A DNA stretch of 64,000 bases from Chondrus crispus (Eukaryota > Rhodophyta > Florideophyceae > Gigartinales > Gigartinaceae), in NCBI RefSeq assembly GCF_000350225.1, contig NW_005179258.1, positions 135,813-199,812 on the forward strand, read 5' to 3'. The notes beneath the pieces are model-generated. The model was not told where the DNA came from. It was given only the letters and a program-made list of their open reading frames with translations, and did not search any database. The stretch's first letter is position 1. Each line of letters opens with the position of its first letter. Of this stretch, positions 52,783 through 62,895 are shown in pieces. The position numbers and the translations under genes are program-made.

Positions 52783-53390
52783 AAATTTTAAAGGTAAGGT
52801 AGCCTCGTATGAGAGAGAAAATATATCATTGCCGACTCCCAAACATCATTGAGACGTTATGACACTACATGACGTCACACTTTGTCTAGATACAGTACCC
52901 TTCTCACCGGCTTAATTTGGTCCACGGCTCAATTTGGGCCACTTCCAAATCACGAGCCTCTAGCCCTCCCCGCCTTCCCCACAGTCCATCTCACCAACTC
53001 ATACCGCGCACTCCGACAGCGGAGCCCTCCCTCCTCCTCTGTAAGCGACGTTCGGCTCGGCGGTGGCAGTATGCCACCGTCAATGAGAGCGCAAACTCTC
53101 ACACATAAGAAAAAAATCGCGAAAAGAAGAGAGGAGGGTGCTCGCCACGCCAAGCTTCTTTCGTTAATCCAAAGAGGTGAAAGCGCACGCAAAGCATCCC
53201 GAGACACAGGCGTGTCCTGCACAACAGCCACGCGAATAAAAAAGGCGTACGAAAGCTCAGAGACGGAGATACAAAAATTGCCAGATCAAGAAGGCAATCA
53301 TGCTGGCTGCACGATAGTGTCATCAGCAGACGAGGAATGCCTTTTAGTCGACAGAACGCTTCAAGCCGCGTTGCGTGGATTTGCTGTTGA

Positions 53391-54312
53391 TGTAGTGCAG
53401 TGGACACACTCGCCAACGAGGGCGTAAATCTCGCTATGAGGGAAAGCTGTATGTCCAGTCACCACTAGGGTGTTCGGGACCCTCTGTCCGTGGTAGCTCA
53501 GAGGTAACGCGAGAATCGCGGGTAGAGTCGCGGTCAGCGCGTGAAGGGGTACTCGGGATCGAGTAACTAGAAGGAATGGGGGTGGCAGTTGCGTCGCCGA
53601 CCGCTATCGACAGCGTCGAAGAAGAACAAAGCAAGAAGGGAGAAGAAAGAAGGAAGGAGAAGTGTAGCGTAGAAACGTAGAAAATAGGGAAAAAGGTAAA
53701 GGAAAACAAGAAAAAAGATGACGACGATGGGTGCAGGTACCAGACTTAGCCAACTAGATAGGAACCGTAGAGGATCTTACCAGAGATGGGGTCCGATCAC
53801 CTGATCCCTCTTTACTGTAGCGCCTTTCGACACCCGACCTATATAGGCCGAGCGCCGTCGTCGGCGTTGGTTACTAAATGGGTAATTAGATAATTAATTA
53901 TCGTCATTAGAATTGCCACTTGGCATTAGACGCTCATTAGCGTAGAAACTTGTGGGCACCACGTATGTATACGTGTCGTACACGTGTTGTACACGTATCA
54001 TATACGTGTCATACGATTGTCATACACGTGTGGCCACGTGCGGTACACGTGGGGTACCTTCCCAAGTGTGCGCGCACAGTACACGTGTGGTGCGCTTATC
54101 ATACACGTGTAGTATCATCCAAAGTGTGCACGTACACTTTGGATGAGTACACGTGTCATAGACGGGAGCGCACACCATACACGTGTGGGCTCATCCAAAG
54201 TGTACGCGTACACTTTGGATGAGCACACGTGTGATACACGTGTCAAAGGCGGGGAACGCGGCCCCGCGACGGCGGTGACCAGGGATAAAGGGCGCACAGT
54301 CACTGCACTACA
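53391..54312 (-). repeat. Gypsy-3 3' LTR
   Basis: Contains more than ten CACGTG-type motifs between 53968 and 54243, a 36-bp perfect palindrome (54189-54224, half-site GCTCATCCAAAGTGTACG), a related inverted repeat at 54116-54145 and a TATA palindrome CCTATATAGG at about 53838. Confidence 0.9.
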
Positions 54313-54592
54313 TCACCCCCCCCGTTCAGGGGTCGTGCCGATCCGCCTGAAACACGCAATTAATTACCCCGTCATCGTTGACTGCACTGGCAGCCCCGCG
54401 CGCGGTTCTATTTCTTCGCGTTTCTTGGCGCTCCCGGTCAGCGACTCTCGCGGCTACGCGCGTACTTGCGCCATCGGCGGCGTTTCTGACTTATCTCTTC
54501 GCGGTTTTTTTTCGCGGGCATATTTTTTTCCGCGATTTCTTTTTCCTTCGTGTGCGTTCCACTCTCACAGCATCGACCCTCTCTTCTCCGGC

Positions 54593-55167
54593 ATGTCGCA
54601 TGCGGAGGGCTTCAAAACGGGAACCATCCGGGCTCCTGCGCGTCGTCGCGTCTTCCGCCACCCGGGCGACTTGATCGGGCAAGACCCGCTTGAGCATGCG
54701 GAGCTCTTCGCGGGAGCGCCGTGGCACGACCCCGTGAGCTATCGCGATGACGCGTTAATTACGCAATATATGCGAGCGGGTTCTCCATCCGAGGGGCCCA
54801 CAGCGGAGGCTGTCCGGGGGAGCAGGAAGAATGCACGCCAGAAAGGGCGAAGAAGTTTGCTGATGAGAAGCGTGTTATTTCTGACGGTACTCGGCGGGGA
54901 ATGGAGAAATGCCTCTCCCCGGACGTCAGTGGACTCCAACCGGAGGACTCTCGAAAAGAGGACGTCGAAGATGACGAAAAGGATTTTGAACTTCGCCAAG
55001 TGGCGTCCGAGGAGACTCCCTTTCCGGCAAGAGGTCCTGTACTCAAGATGAATAACGCCAGCGTGGCGAGCGATACCGTACGGTCCGGTATACTTATTGA
55101 CCGGGCTCCTCCGGCTCGTGAGATTATGGACGACGAAATGACCGTCGTACGCAAAATTTTTGCGTGA
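54593..55167 (+). pseudogene. Antisense ORF of gypsy-3, one frameshift
   Basis: On the strand opposite gag-pol, between pol and 3' LTR. ATG 54593 opens MSHAEGFKTGTIRAPARRR and a frame through DPLEHAELFAGAPWHDP; a second frame takes over between about 54780 and 54840 and reads KKFADEKRVISDGTRRGMEK, then an acidic DVEDDEKDF and ends FA at 55167. The two fit end to end, so one frameshift is likely. No similarity to the gypsy-2 antisense ORF is evident by eye, and no function is known. Position and orientation are the same as in gypsy-2. Confidence 0.45.
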
Positions 55168-55326
55168 CGCGATGGCGGATCGGGTTCACCTTGCTATTTT
55201 TTTGCTCGATGAGGAGTTCGCAACGCCATCTGGCGGTAAGTTCGAAGCGGTAGCTTGCGTACAGTAGCGCCATAGGGCGTGTAGTCATTCTTTTTAAGGT
55301 AAAGAGGAACCACCTTTGTCTTGAAT

Positions 55327-56802
55327 CTATCCTTGTCTTGCTCGGATGATCGAGTCTGGGACATTCAATCCCTTTCTTTTGCAATATAAAATTACATGGT
55401 TCCGTCGGAGGTGACTAATTGGTTCTTCAGTGTCGTCCTCCGGCGTGTAGCCGTACAATCTTACTCGGAAGACGAGTTTACCGTCGTCATCATAGCGATG
55501 CGCGACGACGTGGTCGACCACGTATTCTTCGCCATCGATGGCGTGTGGAGACAGCGACTGATTCCTGTCCACTTTTCTTGTCGTATTGTTAGACGCGGCT
55601 CCTCGCGGGTCCCTTGAGTGTTGCTCCGTCACTGCAGGGACGTTTTGGGCGCCTGTTTCGGGCTCCAATTGGTGGCGTGCGTCTCCTTCTCCCTCGTTGG
55701 AGGCGGGAGTCGGCTCGTCACGGGGACTGTCAGCGGGTGGTGTAGAGTTTTTCTCCTGTCCGACCGGAGTATCATTCGCCAACCGGGCGTAGCGACAAGC
55801 CCCATGCCTCGAGTGTTTGGGACGGCTTTTGGTCGTCCCATCAGAGCGCCTCGAAGGCCGTGGCTGTCCAATCCGAGCTCTGTTCCAAATTCCGGTTTTG
55901 GCTGCGCCATTCATAGGCGATGTGTCCAGCAAGTCCGCCAACCCTGTTGGGGCCACCTGAGACTGCTCTATAGGAGAGGTGGATACTTCACCGCCCCGGA
56001 TACCCGATCTATCGAGACAGTGAACACGATTTTGGTCGTGGATATTCGTCGTGAATGACGTTACGGGGTGACTTGGCTGCACTGGCGCAGGTACTACCCG
56101 ATCGCGTGTAACGCGTTCTTGTCGCTCGTCCATTCGAGGCAACGGGTATGAATCCCGTATCGTCACGGCATTTAGCCGCCGGTAGTCAACGCAAAAGCGC
56201 AACTGCCCGTCCTTCTTAGGCAACAGTGCAACCGGTGAGGCCCATGCTGATTTCGACGGCTCGAGTACTCCGGCTCGGAGCATACAGTCTACTTCTTTCA
56301 TCTCCGCCTCCCGGGCGTGTGGTCCTGCTCGGTAGGGGTTTTGCGCGATCGGTCGCGTTCCAGTCATCGTGTCGATGTGATGCTTCGTGACCTTGATCTC
56401 GCCCAGCTCCCCACTCCACATGGAGCTGTACTTGAGTAGCATAGCCTTGATCTGATCACGATGGCGGGCCGGGACGTGTGAGATATCCACGTCATCCGGA
56501 TTGCTCGTCATAGAGGTGTTTTCTACCGCCCAGTTGGCGTCCTTGTCGAAGTCTTGTTGGACTTCGTTCGCTTCCTCATCGGTGAGGTCTAGCATTGCAG
56601 CCACGCTGACTTTACTCACTATAACAGCGGTCGGATGTGGCAGCAAAGTGCCGATCGTTTGGCCCTTAACGAGCCGATAAGGCGCAATGCCAAAATTGGC
56701 AACGAGTACGCGGAACTCGCGATTTGGCTCGACCTGCACAACGCCATTGGAGGCGACGACTTGACTCTTTGTGTAGAGTTTCTCATGCGGCTGTAGGACC
56801 AT
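55327..56802 (-). CDS. pol: Gypsy-3 truncated Pol: RT start fused to chromodomain
   Basis: 491 codons. The first 230 residues are the linker and start of RT up to FCVDYRRLNAVTIRDSYPLP. The text then jumps in frame from PLPRMDE to RVTRDRVVPAP, which corresponds to TVTRDRVSKKT after the integrase of gypsy-2. The C-terminal about 65 residues (YVVDHVVAHRYDDDGKLVFR...DTEEP) are chromodomain-like. No YxDD, RNase H or integrase remains. The ORF is otherwise open, which suggests a short time since deletion or selection on the fused protein. Confidence 0.85.
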   Translation of the reverse strand: MVLQPHEKLYTKSQVVASNGVVQVEPNREFRVLVANFGIAPYRLVKGQTIGTLLPHPTAVIVSKVSVAAMLDLTDEEANEVQQDFDKDANWAVENTSMTSNPDDVDISHVPARHRDQIKAMLLKYSSMWSGELGEIKVTKHHIDTMTGTRPIAQNPYRAGPHAREAEMKEVDCMLRAGVLEPSKSAWASPVALLPKKDGQLRFCVDYRRLNAVTIRDSYPLPRMDERQERVTRDRVVPAPVQPSHPVTSFTTNIHDQNRVHCLDRSGIRGGEVSTSPIEQSQVAPTGLADLLDTSPMNGAAKTGIWNRARIGQPRPSRRSDGTTKSRPKHSRHGACRYARLANDTPVGQEKNSTPPADSPRDEPTPASNEGEGDARHQLEPETGAQNVPAVTEQHSRDPRGAASNNTTRKVDRNQSLSPHAIDGEEYVVDHVVAHRYDDDGKLVFRVRLYGYTPEDDTEEPISHLRRNHVILYCKRKGLNVPDSIIRARQG

Positions 56803-57563
56803 GAGGCCGTGCCGTTTGACGTCACAGAGGCGAATGTTTGCGTTCCAGGCTCAAGCACGACTGGCTTGGTGACGCTGACTCGAGGTGATGTCCGACCGCC
56901 TGCCTTGGCGAATTCTTGGGACGCCGGCAATGGCGGTGCGTTCGGCGGTCGCCTGAGTGGCCTTCTCGTAATAGGGATCGAGGACCCGTCGTCGAGCTCG
57001 ATCGTCTTGCGACGTGGGTAGACGGCTTCCACGAAACGGTCCATGAAGTCACTTCCTAGGACCACTCCAGCCGCCAGGCGCTCGCATACGAGGAATGTTA
57101 CGCGAGTAATCTGCGAACCAATTCTGACAACCAGATCAATTGTCCCAGTTATTAAAATTGGGTTACGGTTTGCATCCCGAACGTTCAGGGTTGATCCTGG
57201 TTTCATTTTCTCCATATACTGCGGAGGTAGTTCATCTTTTCGAATAAAGTTTGGCCCAGCCCCAGTGTCTAGCACTGTGAGCTTCCTTGCCAAAAGTTCC
57301 GGGACTAGCCCGTAGTCGGCATAGCACTTGTAATTGCGCTTCGCCATCACCATAATGGTGCCTTGTAAACGTGGGGGCACGTATTTTCGCCATGGTCGGC
57401 GTAGCTCGCTGAGCTTGCTCCCATGTTTGGGGTTCAACAGATCCTTCCTTGACAGAATCTTCACTGGGGAGGAGCGACCTTCGCCGCCCGGCGTCAGGCT
57501 CCAGGTACCCAGGGAAGGCCCTCTCGCCTCCGCTTCGACGCGGACTCCCGAAGTTAGTTTCCC
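56803..57563 (-). CDS. Gypsy-3 protease region, -1 frame after gag
   Basis: The frame is open from the end of gag. It encodes ARKLTVLDTGAGPNFIRKDE, an aspartic protease with DTG, and VVLGSDFMDRFVEAVYPRRK. Around 56805-56835 it is shifted against the following RT frame (VTSNGTA versus KRHGLMVLQP), so one indel separates protease from the rest of pol. The ORF starting at its first ATG covers 57464-56619. Confidence 0.8.
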
Positions 57564-58051
57564 TGGCTGTCTTTGGACACTGTACCGCCTTGGTGGGCGT
57601 CAGTTTTCGCGGCTTCCGCGTTCTGGAGGTCGCGAGCCCGGGTGTTGACGATCTCGTCAAGGGCTCGTAACTTCCAGTAGCTGTCCGCGGGTACGCGTTG
57701 CTTTTCTTCCGTAGAAAGGTGGTCGTAGTTCCGTATTATACGAGATGACTCGGCAATCGAGAGTTGAACTACGCAGTCTGGTGCGATATGGTTTGGCCCG
57801 TAGCACTTGTGGCAAATTAAGTTACCACGTGGCCTCTCCAAGTTCGGAGTTCCTCGCACTTTAACTTGCCAGCCAGGACGGCCGGCGCGGACATGGCGTG
57901 AATGTTCCTGTCCTCGGATGACAGGGGCAGGAACGCGTCCGTACGGGCCCCTTGTGAGCATCATCGACTCCGGGTCGTCCGTTTGCGTCTCGGTGGTGAA
58001 GGGTAGCTCCGCCGTCGGTACAGACGACCAATCTCGTTGCATAAGGTGCAT
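57554..58051 (-). CDS. Gypsy-3 nucleocapsid part of Gag
   Basis: Same frame as gag but separated from it by TAA (about 58070-58072). Contains a CCHC knuckle CHKCYGPNHIAPDC. Ends GGA AAC TAA; GGGAAAC at 57557-57563 is a canonical -1 slippery heptamer that leads into the protease frame. The TAA between gag and this part is probably a mutation, since gypsy-2 has no stop there. Confidence 0.8.
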   Translation of the reverse strand: MHLMQRDWSSVPTAELPFTTETQTDDPESMMLTRGPYGRVPAPVIRGQEHSRHVRAGRPGWQVKVRGTPNLERPRGNLICHKCYGPNHIAPDCVVQLSIAESSRIIRNYDHLSTEEKQRVPADSYWKLRALDEIVNTRARDLQNAEAAKTDAHQGGTVSKDSQGN

Positions 58052-58069
58052 CGACTCGCCACCTACGGC

Positions 58070-59719
58070 TTAGTTTTCGGCCATCGCTGGCGGAGAGTCA
58101 GCAGAAGACTCTGTCATCATCATTCGATGTTGTCCGGCGCGCGATAGCGCCGGTCGGGTCGACGGCTTCAAAATGCCGACCTGCCTTTTTCCGCCATGTT
58201 CGGCGTTTCTTCCGCCACCGAAGCGGGCCCGAAGACCATCGCCTTCATTCTGGGCGTACTGGACGATATCCAGGAACGTGATTTCGTCACGACGACTTCG
58301 TCTCATTCGACGTTCTGTCTCGCGATATCGCGATACGAGAGACCGGATTCCCGGATTGAGCCCGTCAATGAACATTGTATTTCGTTCATCGGCGTCGTGC
58401 ACGTTACCCCAACGAAACTCCGCGTGCAGCAGACAAGCACTGTAACGGGTTTCTGATTCTTCCGCCTTCTGGCGCATATCTCGAAGATCGAGTGCTGCAC
58501 TGCTGATGGCGTAGTTGGTCGCATAAGTGCGTAGCAGGTACTGTACCGCTTCGGGCCAGTACGAAATTCCTCCATTGAAGGAGTCCATCTGCTTTGTCGC
58601 ATCGAACTGCGTTCTTGCCTGGCCTTGCAGGAAATACTTCACTGCTACCAGTGCCTGGGACTCCTTCATGGAGTTGGTCTCACATTCCTCGACGAAACGA
58701 GATAGAAAACCCAAAACCTTAATGGGGTCACTCCTGTCAAAACGGAGTTCGGGAGCGCCCGTTTGGATTGATCTAATGTGATCCTTGACTTTCCGGGTTT
58801 CTCGCCCACTTCGGCGTTTGTGACGCCTTGTCAGCCTGTAACGGGGATAGTCCAGAGCGCCATCGAAGAGGCGATTTGTGGGTCGAAGCACGTTCAGTCC
58901 GGGGTGATTCTGCGCAAGCTGGCGACCGTGCCTCCCGCCTTGCGGCGTTCGTCTGCGGCGCTCATCAGCATCCTCACTTGAGGCTTCTTCGTCATCCGAC
59001 GGGCCCGACTCACAGTCGTCAAAATCGTCAGAGGACGGAGGGGATGGATTCCAATCAGGATAATAGCGATCCTTCTTGCTCTTGCGCGATTTTCGCGATT
59101 CTCGAGATCTCCTCGATTGCTCGCCAATGTGGCGTTCGAAATCTTGAGCTCCTCCTCTCGGAGTATTTTTCCTGGCAACTCGGGGTTCTTCTTGTTCCTC
59201 GCGGTCGGCCTCGTCACCTCCACCGTGGAGTTGCTCCTCGACCGATTCGAGTCTTCTAACCATCCGAGCCAGTACATCGCGGGTTGTTATTGTGACTGAC
59301 CCGTCGATAGCGTCCGGAATCTGGAGATCCTCCAGAACGGAGTTAACGTCGCCACGTAGAAGGCGCAGCTCAGCGTCTGCGCGGTTATGACGCGCCTCCA
59401 TCGTGGAGATTTTGGCACGCAGAACCGTGAGAGTATCTTCAATATGAAGTATACGTTCGCGAACGAGGGCGACCACTGTAGCCTCGACGTCGGCTATCTT
59501 CCCAACGACTGGGGTACGCGCCCGGCTGCTCGCGCTGGGCTTCTCCATTATCGGAGTTGGTTGGTCCTGATCTGGCTTTGCATCCACAGCCACCGCTGGG
59601 AGCGGATCGGTAGTTCTTGGGGTATCTCGCCGATCTTGGCGCTGCGTTCGATCGCTATGCGTACTGCTCGCGGCTCGAGTCTTGACGCCAGGAAGGCGGG
59701 GTTTTCGTGAATTGTTCAT
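58070..59719 (-). CDS. gag: Gypsy-3 Gag, N-terminal and capsid part
   Basis: Starts MNNSRKPRLPG at ATG 59719 just after the PBS. A coiled-coil-like stretch (IEDTLTVLRAKISTMEARHN), a charged Ser/Arg/Asp segment and the capsid signature ISYWPEAVQYLLRTYATNYA follow, homologous to gypsy-2 Gag. Ends at TAA 58070. The product would form particles, but without the knuckle unless the stop is read through. Confidence 0.85.
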   Translation of the reverse strand: MNNSRKPRLPGVKTRAASSTHSDRTQRQDRRDTPRTTDPLPAVAVDAKPDQDQPTPIMEKPSASSRARTPVVGKIADVEATVVALVRERILHIEDTLTVLRAKISTMEARHNRADAELRLLRGDVNSVLEDLQIPDAIDGSVTITTRDVLARMVRRLESVEEQLHGGGDEADREEQEEPRVARKNTPRGGAQDFERHIGEQSRRSRESRKSRKSKKDRYYPDWNPSPPSSDDFDDCESGPSDDEEASSEDADERRRRTPQGGRHGRQLAQNHPGLNVLRPTNRLFDGALDYPRYRLTRRHKRRSGRETRKVKDHIRSIQTGAPELRFDRSDPIKVLGFLSRFVEECETNSMKESQALVAVKYFLQGQARTQFDATKQMDSFNGGISYWPEAVQYLLRTYATNYAISSAALDLRDMRQKAEESETRYSACLLHAEFRWGNVHDADERNTMFIDGLNPGIRSLVSRYRETERRMRRSRRDEITFLDIVQYAQNEGDGLRARFGGGRNAEHGGKRQVGILKPSTRPALSRAGQHRMMMTESSADSPPAMAEN

Positions 59720-59754
59720 CGTGTGTCCACTCCTTCTAGGTCGGGAGACCAAAA

Positions 59755-60675
59755 TGTAGTGCAGTGGACACACTCGCCAACGAGGGCGTAAATCTCGCTA
59801 TGAGGGAAAGCTGTATGTCCAGTCACCACTAGGGTGTTCGGGACCCTCTGTCCGTGGTAGCTCAGAGGTAACGCGAGAATCGCGGGTAGAGTCGCGGTCA
59901 GCGCGTGAAGGGGTACTCGGGATCGAGTAACTAGAAGGAATGGGGGTGGCAGTTGCGTCGCCGACCGCTATCGACAGCGTCGAAGAAGAACAAAGCAAGA
60001 AGGGAGAAGAAAGAAGGAAGGAGAAGTGTAGCGTAGAAACGTAGAAAATAGGGAAAAAAGTAAAGGAAAACAAGAAAAAAGATGACGACGAAGGGTGCAG
60101 GTACCAGACTTAGCCAACTAGATAGGAACCGTAGAGGATCTTACCAGAGATGGGGTCCGATCACCTGATCCCTCTTTACTGTAGCGCCTTTCGACACCCG
60201 ACCTATATAGGCCGAGCGCCGTCGTCGGCGTTGGTTACTAAATGGGTAATTAGATAATTAATTATCGTCATTAGAATTGCCACTTGGCATTAGACGCTCA
60301 TTAGCGTAGAAACTTGTGGGCACCACGTATGTATACGTGTCGTACACGTGTTGTACACGTATCATATACGTGTCATACGATTGTCATACACGTGTGGCCA
60401 CGTGCGGTACACGTGGGGTACCTTCCCAAGTGTGCGCGCACAGTACACGTGTGGTGCGCTATCATACACGTGTAGTATCATCCAAAGTGTGCACGTACAC
60501 TTTGGATGAGTACACGTGTCATAGACGGGAGCGCACACCATACACGTGTGGGCTCATCCAAAGTGTACGCGTGCACTTTGGATGAGCACACGTGTGATAC
60601 ACGTGTCAAAAGCGGGGAACGCGGCCCCGCGACGGCGGTGACCAGGGATAAAGGGCGCACAGTCACTGCACTACA
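59755..60675 (-). repeat. Gypsy-3 5' LTR
   Basis: 921 bp, nearly identical to 53391-54312; one substitution breaks the 36-bp palindrome here (60552-60587). Confidence 0.9.
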
Positions 60676-61739
60676 GTTCACAATGCTGTTATGAGCACAG
60701 TGCACGCCAAAATAGCTCCGGCAAACACAACGCATATTCTCCAACCCTGTGATCAATTCGTCAATCGATCATTCCAGCGCACAGGGAAACACGAGAACAT
60801 CTTCTTTCTATGAGCTATTTGTCGTTGGCACATACTGCGTACAAGATCAAACTGGCCGTGGCCGGATACCACTCCATTTCACCGGAGGATGCCAGGGCCT
60901 CATTCATAAAATGTGGCTTTTGGCATATGAACTATCGTTTTGTCCATTTGGCGACATTTTAAGGGTCTGCAAATGGGTTTACAGGGGAGCATGAGGATGC
61001 TCCTTGCAGTGGCGAGGGTTTTTTGATGGGGCAAAGAACAAATGTGGCCGCACGGGTCACCAACACGAGACTACAATCTAAAATTCATGCGTTAACAGAC
61101 GGTAGGGTACCAGTGTTACAAGCGCTTGGAAAAGTATATTGTGTCCTTCGGTCAGATTATCGAGTTCGAAACATTCTGATGAGGGAGATACGAGCTCCAA
61201 AATGGCGGTTATGAATCGATGAGGACGCAAAAAGGTGGCAAAATGCAAGCGGCGGTAGTGTTGACTTCGAAAGTCTCTCACGCCAACTACAACTTTAAAT
61301 GTGTATCGCATCTGGAAGACGTAAGCTCAAAGGCTTTTGAATGTCAAAGTCGTGCTTCGTCGAGCAATTGGAATTGTGAAAAAGAAAACAGGGCGCCTGT
61401 CAAGGGCGATGGCATTGCCCGTAACTTAGAGAGTAGTTTTTAGGCTTCTCTTGATGATGTTCCCCTAAAACAGTGGCCACGGCGGTCGGCGGTTAGGTTG
61501 CAGGAGAACAAAGGGAGTTGTCGTAGAGATCGGCACGACCTCGCGGCGCGAACGTTGCTCGGCCTGTCGCAACTGCGGTGAAAGTGCCGCGGGGGGGTGG
61601 CCCAAATTGAGCCGGATGGCCTGGAAAGCCGCCAACCAAAGATTTTTTAGTACCGGGAAGCTGGCCAGTACTGGGGTAAAATGACCGATTTTTTGAAAAT
61701 TCTAAACCGACCCAAATTGAGCCGGTGAGAAGGGTACCG

Positions 61740-62783
61740 TTTGGAAAGACGCGTTGCAGTTGCGATGAACTCCTACACTAAATGATTGAAGTGGCAACAG
61801 TTATGACACGCCATATGTTTTCAAAAATCCACTCTTTTATGAGCAGCGGGTGTTGGATACTGTATCGCTACAGTAACTTACTGTAACCGGTTGCTTCCTT
61901 TCTACAATCTCCCCCTGCCTTCCTTTCCTCCTGTAAGGAAAGGAACATAGGAACGTAGATATCGCTACTACATATACCTGGGTACTGTGCACATCCCTCT
62001 CCACCTGTCTCCTGGCCAGGGGGCACTCCCTTTTAAAACAGGTCATGGTCCCGTGCCGCATTCTGCTGCGCACCGATGCTCAACGCAAGTGATCGCGAGC
62101 TCAATTTTACCAAGATTTTCAACTGTACGGCCACTGTCAAGCACCCCCTCTTTCAGCGCGCTGCAACACCAAGGCCTCTGCTGCTCATCACCATCACAAG
62201 CACGCTCAAACACCACGGCCTCTGCTTCCTCACCACTTTGGCACTACCGTACAACTACTAGCCCACCCTTCCTCAGCTCTCCGCCCCTTCCCGCACGCGA
62301 CACAAACGCACTCCGCCCTCACTCCACCCCTTTCATAGCGACATCATGCCCACAGACCGTTTCGTCAAACACGTCGTGCCTTAATCCACTCCATTCCATT
62401 TACTTATATTGAAACCGCCATTCCAAAACTTTATTACATTGAAACCCTTTCGCATTCCTCCCCACTTGCGGCGCGCAACGCGCCCCACGGAGCCCATTTG
62501 TCACTTTTACTGATGTCCATCTTGTCCCCCGCGTCCGGCTACATGACGGCGGGGCGGCGCTAAACACAAGGCGGGGAGCGGGCGGCGTCGCCGGGCTTGC
62601 AATCGTCCGCGGGCGCAAGTGTCACACGTGTGCCGTCGTCTGTACACTGGTGCACGAATATTGACAGTTTTGCAGCTCTCTCCACAATTCTGCGCCCGCC
62701 TTCCCCCAACATCACCTTCCCCCCGCCATCCCCCGACCGCCTTGACCATCTCTCCCTGAAGGCACACCGCATCCAACTCACAG
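61740..62783. other. No gene recognised before the gap
   Basis: Mixed sequence with short frames only. GC content rises from 62450 towards the gap. Nothing could be supported as coding. Confidence 0.4.
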
Positions 62784-62883
62784 NNNNNNNNNNNNNNNNN
62801 NNNNNNNNNNNNNNNNNNNNNNNNNNNNNNNNNNNNNNNNNNNNNNNNNNNNNNNNNNNNNNNNNNNNNNNNNNNNNNNNNNN
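62784..62883. other. Assembly gap (100 N)
   Basis: Exactly 100 undetermined bases, the usual placeholder for a gap of unknown size. Confidence 0.98.
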
Positions 62884-62895
62884 AGCGGCGCCAGT

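Larger units (their letters stand above)
53391..60675 (-). mobile_element. Gypsy-3: chromovirus deletion derivative with gag, protease and chromodomain only
   Basis: Minus-strand element, 5' LTR 59755-60675, 3' LTR 53391-54312 (about 921 bp, about five differences), flanks GTTGA and GTTCA (four of five bases equal). The PBS TGGTCTCCCGACCTAGAAG is the same as in gypsy-2. gag, NC, protease and a truncated pol follow, then a plus-strand ORF between pol and the 3' LTR. Most of RT and all of RNase H and integrase are deleted in frame. It probably depended on a gypsy-2-like helper. Confidence 0.9.
53071..60960 (+). pseudogene. Pogo-like transposase B, interrupted and internally deleted
   Basis: The N-terminal part (53071-53390) has a helix-turn-helix reading GESARKASRDTGVSCTTATR and runs into gypsy-3 in RGFAV. 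After gypsy-3, the frame from 60676 reads APANTTHILQPCDQFVN, the third-Asp region of pogo DDE transposases, to TGA at 60811. A shifted frame 60810-60960 holds YKIKLAVAGYHSISPEDARA, the family C-terminus. The part with the first two catalytic Asp residues is missing even at the empty site, so the gene was dead before gypsy-3 arrived. Confidence 0.75.
52893..61739 (+). mobile_element. Pogo-like DNA transposon B, interrupted by gypsy-3
   Basis: Terminal inverted repeats: CAGTACCCTTCTCACCGGCT at 52893 and, read inward from 61739, CGGTACCCTTCTCACCGGCT; both continue AATTTGG. A second inverted pair CGGCTCAATTTGGGCC lies inside (52925-52940, 61599-61615). TA precedes the left end; a TA after the right end is not seen. 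Without gypsy-3 the element is about 1.56 kb and encodes a degenerate transposase. Confidence 0.8.
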
